NCBI GenBank assembly: GCA_003557965.1
Contig: PWND01000067.1
Coordinates: 1-10,649, forward strand
From: Bacteroidales bacterium
GTDB taxonomy: Bacteria > Bacteroidota > Bacteroidia > Bacteroidales > UBA7960
Reading direction: 5' to 3'
DNA length: 10,649 nucleotides
Under the pieces are notes generated by a model. It was given only the letters and a program-made list of their open reading frames with translations. It was not told the DNA's origin and searched no databases. How positions within the stretch are numbered: position 1 is the first letter of the stretch; each line of letters begins with the position of its first letter. The position numbers were made by a program, and so were the translations under genes. Shown piece by piece: positions 1 through 5,647 of this stretch.

Positions 1-34
1 GTTCATTTACCAGTATATCTTTTTGTAAACATAC

Positions 35-135
35 AAACCCTCCGGGTATGAGCCACGCATCCAGACCTCGGAGAGGTCACACGTCTATAAAAGGTTAAGC
101 GTATGTTGCCGATGTGCGACTTCAGCCGGAGTCGT
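35..135. repeat. GC-richer island of three short hairpins, possible dispersed intergenic repeat
   Basis: Three separate inverted repeats lie within about 100 bases. At 37-47, ACCC and GGGT flank TCC. At 64-78, GACCTC and GAGGTC flank GGA. At 117-134, CGACTTC and GGAGTCG flank AGCC, a 7-bp stem with one G-T pair. The island is clearly richer in G+C than the DNA on either side. The 7-mer GTTCATT occurs at 1-7 and again at 139-145, bracketing it. The minus strand carries a 17-codon ORF (7-60, starting MRGSYPEG) with no clear ribosome binding site. Compact multi-hairpin islands of this kind are typical of REP-like or other non-autonomous dispersed repeats. Assigning this one to such a family is inference, because only one copy is visible. 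Confidence 0.4.
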
Positions 136-516
136 ATTGTTCATTGCAAATAAATTAGCAAACGTTCTTTTTTTACTTAAAACTGGTACTTTAAAATTGC
201 GAAAAATTGGCACTTTTAAATTTGCTATTTACATTTTTAAGGACAATAATGTAAAAATATGTATCAAAAATAATAGCCCCGTCAAATAGAGAGGTACCTG
301 GGGGCCTAGTTTCTAATATGTAAAAAGTTTTACAAGTGTTTAATAATTATATTTTGTTCACATGAAACATGCATGGCAAATGCCTTAATACACAGGAGAA
401 TACTATAATTGGATGTTCCATGTGGCCAATAAAAACAAAATGCAAACAAATAAAATATATTAAAAAAGTTTTCGTTATTAAATCAAAATCAACTATTAAG
501 CAAGTAATAAAAAAAC
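136..516. other. AT-rich intergenic stretch without a supported gene
   Basis: No ORF with a plausible start and length is seen on the plus strand. Visible structure is limited to an imperfect direct repeat (179-200 and 202-224, cores CTGGTACTTT and TTGGCACTTTT) and a possible hairpin at 274-308, in which TAGCCCC pairs with GGGG(C)CTA with a one-base bulge and the loop holds the 8-bp palindrome AGGTACCT. A short palindrome, GGCA-AA-TGCC, lies near 374-383. No clean Bacteroidota promoter (TTTG, about 20 bases, TAnnTTTG) was found. The promoter of the small gene at 517 should lie in the right-hand part of this stretch. Confidence 0.5.
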
Positions 517-750
517 ATGCCTATGAAGCAAAGCTACAATTTTAATAATGATTATCGTTTTTTGCTTAATGAAAGCTCTGACACTATGCCAAGAGAAACA
601 AAAAATAAGAATAATTCTTCTGGCAACGAATTACCAGAAAGTGAAATGGTGCCAAAAAAGAATGTGTTGGACTTCATTATGCATTACAGCAAGTCACTTG
701 AAGTAATAAAATACAAGTGCGTAAAACCAGTTTACTTTATTAAAAACTAA
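517..750 (+). CDS. small conserved-looking Bacteroidota protein of unknown function (77 aa)
   Basis: The product has 77 residues and is hydrophilic, with no signal peptide and no membrane segment, so it is probably cytosolic. The first two thirds are polar and low in complexity, rich in Asn, Ser, Lys and Glu. The last 30 residues hold the likely folded part, KNVLDFIMHYSKSLEV, followed by a basic stretch ending in FIKN. From memory, many unannotated 60-80 residue Bacteroidota proteins share a C-terminal pattern of a short amphipathic helix with IxxYSKxLEV near a chain end in L/I-K-N. That match is recollection, not a search. ATG at 517 is used, but ATG at 523 (residue 3) is equally possible. 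No Shine-Dalgarno is visible, which is normal for this phylum. The gene stands alone, about 190 bases before the next gene. Function unknown. Confidence 0.6.
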   Translation: MPMKQSYNFNNDYRFLLNESSDTMPRETKNKNNSSGNELPESEMVPKKNVLDFIMHYSKSLEVIKYKCVKPVYFIKN

Positions 751-798
751 ACGTAAGCTTTTGTAATTTGTTTACTAATAGTTATTCTCCTAAGTTAT

Positions 799-837
799 AA
801 ATACTTTAAAGGGGTATTTTATACAATAAACTATTGT
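799..837 (+). other. two adjacent short hairpins between the small genes
   Basis: AAATAC at 799-804 pairs with GTATTT at 814-819, and the stem can be extended by T-G pairs. Immediately after it, ACAATA at 823-828 pairs with TATTGT at 832-837 around the loop AAC. They lie about 50-85 bases beyond the stop at 750 and about 100 bases before the lipoprotein start. They could be a weak terminator of the first gene or a leader structure of the second. The stems are AT-rich and may be chance. Confidence 0.25.
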
Positions 838-939
838 AACTGCAACAAATTCAATAAGTTTTCGTAAATATTTATAAAGATTTTGCTAAACATCAATATA
901 TTTCAATGTTTAGCATATGTTTATTTAAATTTAAATAAT

Positions 940-1077
940 ATGAAAAAAGGACTGGCTATTCTTGCAGTTGCATTAATTCTTTGTAGTGCGATTTTTACAA
1001 GTTGCAATACAAGGCAGTTATGCCCTGCTTACACGGAAAACAACGAAGAAGTTGAGTTAAATGAAGCTGAAGCTTAA
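940..1077 (+). CDS. very small lipoprotein (45 aa) with CPAY motif
   Basis: The chain starts MKKGLAILAVALIL, a short basic n-region followed by a hydrophobic h-region. A lipobox follows (IFTSC, cysteine at residue 22) where signal peptidase II would cut and lipid would be attached. The mature peptide has only about 24 residues: NTRQLCPAYTENN, then an acidic Glu-rich tail. ATG at 940 is chosen because the longer in-frame ORF from 883 would place 19 unrelated residues ahead of a perfect lipoprotein signal. From memory, tiny Bacteroidota lipoproteins with a CPAY segment just after the lipidated cysteine are widespread and uncharacterised. The product is probably membrane-anchored, in the inner or outer membrane. 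A hairpin follows the stop codon. No partner is evident from the neighbours. Confidence 0.7.
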   Translation: MKKGLAILAVALILCSAIFTSCNTRQLCPAYTENNEEVELNEAEA

Positions 1078-1080
1078 AAA

Positions 1081-1118
1081 AAACATTACATAAATAAGCA
1101 ATTATTTTATTAATGTTT
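1081..1118 (+). terminator. hairpin with GCAA loop after the small lipoprotein gene
   Basis: AAACATTA at 1081-1088 pairs perfectly with TAATGTTT at 1111-1118. Inside it, ATAAATAA (1090-1097) pairs with 1102-1110 with one bulged base on each side. This leaves the loop GCAA at 1098-1101, a stable GNRA-type tetraloop. The stem begins three bases after the lipoprotein stop codon, where a terminator or 3'-end stabiliser is expected. It is AT-rich and lacks a strong T-run afterwards, so termination efficiency is uncertain. Confidence 0.45.
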
Positions 1119-1136
1119 ATAACTTAGTGGTTGGTT

Positions 1137-1191
1137 CAAAAGCCTGCAGCATTTTAAATAGTAATTTTTAAAAACATGCAGGAGGCTTTTG
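1137..1191 (+). promoter_or_regulatory. 9-bp inverted repeat in the lipA leader
   Basis: CAAAAGCCT at 1137-1145 is the exact reverse complement of AGGCTTTTG at 1183-1191, with 37 bases between. GCA at 1146-1148 can also pair with TGC at 1177-1179. The right arm covers most of the AGGAGG at 1180-1185 and lies just after the ATG at 1176. If lipA starts at 1215, this is a leader structure ending about 24 bases before the start. It could act on mRNA stability or translation, or be chance. No known riboswitch class is recognised. Confidence 0.3.
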
Positions 1192-1214
1192 AGGCAACTT
1201 TTTTTTATTATAAA

Positions 1215-2072
1215 ATGCAACAAAAAAGCAATCATATTTTAAAAAAGCCGTCATGGCTGAAGGTAAAATTGCCTGATGCTGTTGAGTATAAGCGTATGAA
1301 GGACATTTTAAAAACAAAAAGCCTTCATACAATATGCGAAAGCGGCTCATGCCCTAATAAAGGGGAGTGTTGGAGTTCCGGGACAGCAACTTTTATGATT
1401 TTAGGAAATACTTGTACCAGGGGCTGTAAGTTTTGTGATGTTAAAACGGGTAAGCCGCTTCCCCCGGATAATCTTGAACCCCTCAAAATTGCTGAAGCAG
1501 TTTTACAGATGTCTTTAAAGCATGTAGTAATCACCTCTGTTAATCGCGATGACCTGTTAGATTCAGGTGCATGTCACTGGAGCAAAACAATAAAAGTTAT
1601 AAAAATTACTTCTCCAAAAACTACCATTGAGGCATTAATACCTGACATGAATGGCAATATTATTGACTTGCAAACTATACTACAATCAGAACCTGAAATA
1701 ATTAGTCATAATTTAGAAACTGTTGAAAGGCTGACTAATGAGGTCAGGCAAAAAGCAGACTATAAAACAAGCTTAAAGATAATAGAGTACATATCACGCT
1801 CCGGCAGAAAATCGAAGTCCGGAATTATGCTTGGCCTTGGTGAATCAGATGAAGAGGTTTTAAAAACAATGGATGATTTATTAAAAGCAGGATGCAAAAT
1901 AATTACAATTGGCCAGTATTTACAACCAACTTATAAGCACTTGCCTGTTAAAAGATATGTTTCACCCGAACAGTTTGATAATTTTAAAAAAATTGCACTT
2001 AAAAAAGGTTTTAAGCATGTTGAGAGTTCTCCACTTGTTAGGTCTTCTTATCATGCTGAAAAGCATGTTTAA
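1215..2072 (+). CDS. lipA: lipoyl synthase LipA
   Basis: Cytosolic radical-SAM enzyme that inserts two sulfur atoms at C6 and C8 of the octanoyl group carried on E2 subunits or the glycine-cleavage H protein, the last step of lipoate biosynthesis. Counting from ATG 1215 (285 aa), the auxiliary 4Fe-4S cluster motif C-x4-C-x5-C is at C41, C46 and C52. The radical-SAM motif CTRGCKFC (C67, C71, C74) follows, then TSVNRDD near 108-113. The C-terminal Arg-Ser-Ser motif (R276-S278, RSSYHAEKH) supplies the serine ligand of the auxiliary cluster. All catalytic residues are present. The usual TSVDRDD and DGGA appear as TSVNRDD and DSGA, minor changes. The in-frame ATG at 1176 would add 13 residues not expected in LipA, so 1215, close to the KPSWLK motif, is preferred. 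It is first in a run of three same-strand genes; lipB is not in the window. Confidence 0.95.
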   Translation: MQQKSNHILKKPSWLKVKLPDAVEYKRMKDILKTKSLHTICESGSCPNKGECWSSGTATFMILGNTCTRGCKFCDVKTGKPLPPDNLEPLKIAEAVLQMSLKHVVITSVNRDDLLDSGACHWSKTIKVIKITSPKTTIEALIPDMNGNIIDLQTILQSEPEIISHNLETVERLTNEVRQKADYKTSLKIIEYISRSGRKSKSGIMLGLGESDEEVLKTMDDLLKAGCKIITIGQYLQPTYKHLPVKRYVSPEQFDNFKKIALKKGFKHVESSPLVRSSYHAEKHV

Positions 2073-2136
2073 ATATACTTTACACTGTTTTTTCAGTACT
2101 GCAAATTGAACTGATTTTTTAATTAAGCTTCAAAAC

Positions 2137-3375
2137 ATGAAAACTAAGATAATACGAACAACGATGCTTCTTTTAGCAGTGTTTTTGGCCATGTTAAGCA
2201 TTACATTTTGCAAAGAAAGTAATGACAAGGTTAATAGCCAAAAAGAGACAGAATCGGTAGAAGGGCCAATACCAGGGGCATGGCAAACAAACATGTATTT
2301 TCCTCTGCTGAAGGATAAGAGAGTTGCTGTTGCCGGAAATCATACATCTGAGGTAGATGGGGTTCATCTTGTTGACACTTTATTAAGTTCCGGAATAAAT
2401 GTAGTAAAGGTTTTTAGCCCGGAGCATGGCTTCAGGGGTGAGGCTGCGGCAGGAGAGCATGTTTATAGCGAAACTGACAGTAAAACAGGGCTGCCTATTA
2501 TCAGCCTCTATGGCTCAAGGAGACGCCCAAATCCATTTCATCTTGCGGATGTTGATATTATTCTGTTTGATATCCAGGATGTTGGCACAAGGTTTTATAC
2601 ATATATTTCTACAATGACATATATTATGGAAACCGCAGCTAAATTACGAATCCCGGTAATCATTCTTGACCGGCCAAATCCCAATGGCCATTACGTGGAT
2701 GGGCCGGTACTTGAACCTGAATTCAGCTCATTTGTCGGATTGCACCCTGTACCTGTAGTGCATGGTATGACTATTGGAGAATATGCCCTTATGATAAATG
2801 ATATGGGATGGTTAAGAGATAATGTAAAATGTGAACTAACCATAATTTCAATAAAAAATTACGACCATAGCACAAGGTATATTCCTCCTGTACCGCCATC
2901 TCCTAATTTACCTAATATACAAAGCATTTACCTTTATCCTTCTTTATGCTTTTTTGAAGGAACAGAAATAAGTATTGGCCGTGGAACTGATTATCCTTTC
3001 CAGGTTTATGGACATTCTTTATTGCCAAATGATATTTTCAGGTTTTCTTTTAAACCTGAAAGCAGGAGAGAGGCACCAAATCCACCTCAGTTAAATAAAA
3101 CTTGCTTCGGAGAAGATCTTAGACAGGTAAGTACTGAAGATTTGAAAAGTAAAAATCATTTAGACTTGACATACTTAATAAAAGCTTACGAGCATTATCC
3201 CGAAAAAGATGATTTTTTTAATGATTTTTTCAATCTTCTTGCTGGTAACTCAAAACTAAAAAAACAAATAATAAATAATACTGATATTGAGGAAATTAGA
3301 GAGTCATGGCAAAAAGGCCTGAAGGAGTTTAAGGAAATCAGAAAGAGATATTTATTATATCCGGATTTTGAGTAG
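2137..3375 (+). CDS. namZ: exported DUF1343 exo-beta-N-acetylmuramidase (NamZ-like)
   Basis: A 412-aa protein of the DUF1343 family, whose characterised members (NamZ, GH171) release N-acetylmuramic acid from the non-reducing ends of peptidoglycan fragments. Family motifs occur in order: SPEHGFRG (94-101, region thought to hold the catalytic Glu), DIQDVGTRFYTY (145-156), LDRPNP (177-182), HGMTIGEYA (209-217), SPNLPN (255-260) and FFEGTEISIGRGTDYPFQ (272-289). Length is normal and nothing appears missing. Residues 1-25 form a signal sequence ending ITFC. Cys25 suggests a lipoprotein, but Phe at -1 is atypical, so cleavage by signal peptidase I cannot be excluded. The protein is therefore periplasmic or membrane-anchored, in wall recycling or scavenging. 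It starts 64 bases after lipA and ends 30 bases before prmC. No Shine-Dalgarno is visible. No other MurNAc-use gene is nearby. Confidence 0.88.
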   Translation: MKTKIIRTTMLLLAVFLAMLSITFCKESNDKVNSQKETESVEGPIPGAWQTNMYFPLLKDKRVAVAGNHTSEVDGVHLVDTLLSSGINVVKVFSPEHGFRGEAAAGEHVYSETDSKTGLPIISLYGSRRRPNPFHLADVDIILFDIQDVGTRFYTYISTMTYIMETAAKLRIPVIILDRPNPNGHYVDGPVLEPEFSSFVGLHPVPVVHGMTIGEYALMINDMGWLRDNVKCELTIISIKNYDHSTRYIPPVPPSPNLPNIQSIYLYPSLCFFEGTEISIGRGTDYPFQVYGHSLLPNDIFRFSFKPESRREAPNPPQLNKTCFGEDLRQVSTEDLKSKNHLDLTYLIKAYEHYPEKDDFFNDFFNLLAGNSKLKKQIINNTDIEEIRESWQKGLKEFKEIRKRYLLYPDFE

Positions 3376-3405
3376 GTTCGCTACTTTATTAAAACTAATA
3401 TAAGA

Positions 3406-4332
3406 GTGAAAGGATTAAAAGATAATAGCCTGCAATCTGTATGGAGGTGGTTTTATGAATCACTAAAAAACAAATACCCTGACTATGAGTTAAAGTCTGT
3501 AAGAAAAATATTTTTTGAAGATGTTTTCGATTTAATGGAAACGGATTTTGTTTTAAAAAAGGATTACAGGTTTACTGAAACCGAAATTGTTAAAATCATA
3601 AAAGCTATTAATAAATTAGAAAGATACATGCCGGTACAATATATTACAGGCAAAGCTTTTTTTTTAAATAACTTATTTGAGGTTAATGAAAATGTTTTAA
3701 TTCCAAGGCCGGAAACTGAAGATTTAGTTTTGCTGGCAATTAAATCAATTAAAAATCACTTTAAAAATAATAAAATTGTAAAAATCCTTGATGTTGGCAC
3801 AGGTTCAGGCTGCATAGGCATATCTCTCGCAAAAGAGATAAAAAACTCTGTTGTACATGGAATAGACAATTGCCGGGAAGCTTTGGAAACAGCAAAAAAA
3901 AATGCTAATAATAATGAGGTTGAAGTTAGCTTTAAGTTATTAGATATATTGGGAAGTATCTCTTTTTCGGAATCTTACGATGTTATTATCAGTAACCCGC
4001 CTTATGTAAAAGATTCAGAAAAACAATATATGCATAAAAATGTACTGAATTATGAGCCATCCAATGCTCTTTATATTAAGGACAGCGAACCTTTGATTTT
4101 TTATAATGCTATATGCGATAAGGCAAGTAAAGGTTTGCTGACAGATAACGGCCTTATTTTTTTTGAAATAAATGAACATCATAAAGATGATGTTTTCAAC
4201 TTATTAAAGCAAATGGGATTTACTGATATTGAGGTATATAATGACTTCAGGTCTAAGCCGAGGTTTTTTAAAGCAAGAAAAGGACTTAGCACTCATCAGG
4301 GGCGAGTGAAGCAAGTAAATAAAGCGAAATAA
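3406..4332 (+). CDS. prmC: peptide chain release factor N5-glutamine methyltransferase PrmC
   Basis: Cytosolic SAM-dependent enzyme that methylates the glutamine of the GGQ motif in release factors RF1 and RF2, speeding translation termination. The 308-aa protein has the helical N-terminal PrmC domain (about 8-80), then PVQYITG (76-82) and VLIPRPETE (97-105), both PrmC signatures. The SAM-binding loop DVGTGSGCIG is at 129-138 and the catalytic NPPY at 197-200, which holds the substrate glutamine. The start is GTG at 3406; no in-frame ATG occurs before residue 44, beyond part of the N-terminal domain. The last 15 or so residues, after FFKARKG, are a basic tail beyond the usual end of the family, probably disordered. 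It is third in the lipA-namZ-prmC run and convergent with the threonine aldolase gene, with 29 bases between stops and no clear terminator. Confidence 0.95.
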   Translation: MKGLKDNSLQSVWRWFYESLKNKYPDYELKSVRKIFFEDVFDLMETDFVLKKDYRFTETEIVKIIKAINKLERYMPVQYITGKAFFLNNLFEVNENVLIPRPETEDLVLLAIKSIKNHFKNNKIVKILDVGTGSGCIGISLAKEIKNSVVHGIDNCREALETAKKNANNNEVEVSFKLLDILGSISFSESYDVIISNPPYVKDSEKQYMHKNVLNYEPSNALYIKDSEPLIFYNAICDKASKGLLTDNGLIFFEINEHHKDDVFNLLKQMGFTDIEVYNDFRSKPRFFKARKGLSTHQGRVKQVNKAK

Positions 4333-4361
4333 ATCAAATTAGTAATAAATTCTTCAGCAAA

Positions 4362-5396
4362 TTATAAAACAGATTTAAGCTTAGCGATGAAACCATCCAC
4401 ATCGTCTTTAGTAGTATTAAAGTGAGTCATCCATCTGACTTCATTTTGTTCTTCATTCCATAAGTAGAAAAAATATTTTTCTCGTAAGGGGTTAATAATT
4501 CTTTTTGGAACTTTAGCAAAAACAGCGTTTGTTTCTACTTCCTGGGTAATAAGAATTTCGGGTAAATTTTTAAGGTTTTGAGCCAGGTATTGAGCCATCT
4601 TATTTGCCTGGCGGGCATTTTCAATCCAAAGGTTATTTTTAAGAAGTGCATTAAATTGTGCAGATATGTATCTCATTTTGGAAGCTAACTGCATAGATTG
4701 CTTACGCAGGTATTTAAAATCATTAGCATGTGCTTTATTAATAAAAACAACAGCTTCGCCATACATCATCCCGTTTTTAGTCCCTCCAAACGAAACAACA
4801 TCAACCCCTGTATAAGTTAACATTTCAGCGAGGCTTATATTTAATGCTGCTACGGCATTTGATATTCTGGCGCCGTCAACGTGTAGATACAAATCGTTTA
4901 AATTCGCAAATTTTGCCAGCTTAAGAATTTCATCAGGATGATACAAAGTTCCCAATTCCGTAGGTTGTGAAATTGAAATAACTTTTGGTTGTGAGTGATG
5001 TTCAAAACCTCTTGAGTTTAAAAAGTGTTCAATTTGTTCAGTTGTTATTTTTCCGTTTGGGGAATCAACTGTTAACAGTTTGCAACCTGAAAAGTTTTCA
5101 GGGGCACCACATTCATCGTTATTCAAGTGTGATGTTTTGGCTGTGATAATTGAGTGATAGGAATTAGTTAAATGGCTTATTGATAAAACGTTTGCAGCAG
5201 TACCATTAAACACAAAAAACACTTCTACATCAGATTCAAAATAATGTCGAAATTTTCTTTCGGCATCACTTGTGTAAATATCATCGCCATAAGCAATAAC
5301 ATCAACCAAATTAACCTCATTAATTGCCTGAAGAATATCTTCATGAACCGGTGCATTGTTGTCACTTGCAAAACTTCTTCTATTTTTCATACTCAT
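4362..5396 (-). CDS. ltaE: low-specificity L-threonine aldolase
   Basis: Pyridoxal-phosphate fold-type I enzyme that cleaves L-threonine and L-allo-threonine to glycine and acetaldehyde in the cytosol. The 344-aa chain shows SFASDNNAPVHEDIL near the N-terminus (8-22), where family members form the substrate pocket. FNGTAANVL (63-71) follows, for cofactor phosphate contact, then SHLNNDECGAPE (89-100) and HVDGARISNA (172-181, Asp174 facing the pyridine ring). SFGGTKNGMMYGEAVVF (202-218) contains Lys207 as the Schiff-base lysine. Length matches the family and no key residue is missing. Two initiator candidates lie close together (MSM); the first is used. It is transcribed away from the cheR-like gene and towards prmC. 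The related beta-eliminating lyases are a less likely reading because of the GGTKNG signature. Confidence 0.93.
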   Translation of the reverse strand: MSMKNRRSFASDNNAPVHEDILQAINEVNLVDVIAYGDDIYTSDAERKFRHYFESDVEVFFVFNGTAANVLSISHLTNSYHSIITAKTSHLNNDECGAPENFSGCKLLTVDSPNGKITTEQIEHFLNSRGFEHHSQPKVISISQPTELGTLYHPDEILKLAKFANLNDLYLHVDGARISNAVAALNISLAEMLTYTGVDVVSFGGTKNGMMYGEAVVFINKAHANDFKYLRKQSMQLASKMRYISAQFNALLKNNLWIENARQANKMAQYLAQNLKNLPEILITQEVETNAVFAKVPKRIINPLREKYFFYLWNEEQNEVRWMTHFNTTKDDVDGFIAKLKSVL

Positions 5397-5432
5397 ATAA
5401 CTTTAATGTAGCTCTGTTGGTTTTGAATAATT

Positions 5433-5444
5433 TTTCTTAAGAAA
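5433..5444. promoter_or_regulatory. perfect 12-bp palindrome upstream of the threonine aldolase gene
   Basis: TTTCTTAAGAAA reads identically on both strands. It lies 37-48 bases upstream of the threonine aldolase start in the divergent intergenic region, a suitable place for an operator. No clean -7 element (TAnnTTTG) was found beside it on either strand, so a regulatory role is only a suggestion. Confidence 0.25.
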
Positions 5445-5482
5445 GAAACAAAAATCAAACTCAAGTTCAGGGAGTTTTAAGC

Positions 5483-5581
5483 ATGCGCAATGTTAGTAAA
5501 AATAAATTAAAAATCAAATATATTAAACAAAACGGAGTGGTTTTAACATATAGTGATGTTGAATATAATATCATTTGTTAA
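5483..5581 (+). CDS. possible 32-aa ORF or gene remnant in the divergent intergenic region
   Basis: ATG at 5483 opens a 32-codon frame (MRNVSKNKLKIKYIKQNG, then VVLTYSDVEYNIIC) closed by TAA at 5579-5581. GGGAG at 5470-5474 lies eight bases before the ATG, a better Shine-Dalgarno than any other gene in the window has. The sequence is basic at first, then has a hydrophobic/acidic segment. The NG-VxLTYSDxE pattern loosely recalls short Bacteroidota proteins with an NGVxLTxEEAE segment that continues into a helix. If so, this could be a shortened remnant. It is too short to be sure it is translated. Confidence 0.3.
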   Translation: MRNVSKNKLKIKYIKQNGVVLTYSDVEYNIIC

Positions 5582-5647
5582 TTTTATAATTTTACAAATT
5601 TGAAGAAGTATAATAATTGATTTATCACGCCAAAGAAGCAGCAGTTA

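Noticed and set aside
181..225. Two sigma-54-like promoters (CTGGTAC..TTGC and TTGGCAC..TTGC)
   Set aside because: The distance between GG and GC is 12 and 13 bases, whereas sigma-54 promoters need 10.
413..463. 16-codon ORF starting MFHVANKN with AGGAG upstream
   Set aside because: The AGGAG is 14 bases from the ATG, too far to act, and the peptide is composed mainly of residues expected from AT-rich random DNA.
883..939. Longer start for the small lipoprotein (ATG at 883)
   Set aside because: It would put 19 residues ahead of an ideal lipoprotein signal peptide that begins with MKKG at 940.
1168..1534. Minus-strand ORFs opposite lipA
   Set aside because: They overlap the well-supported lipA coding sequence and show no recognisable motif or start signal.
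4333..4361. Terminator between convergent prmC and threonine aldolase genes
   Set aside because: No stable inverted repeat is present in the 29-base gap, so transcripts may overlap or end by another route.
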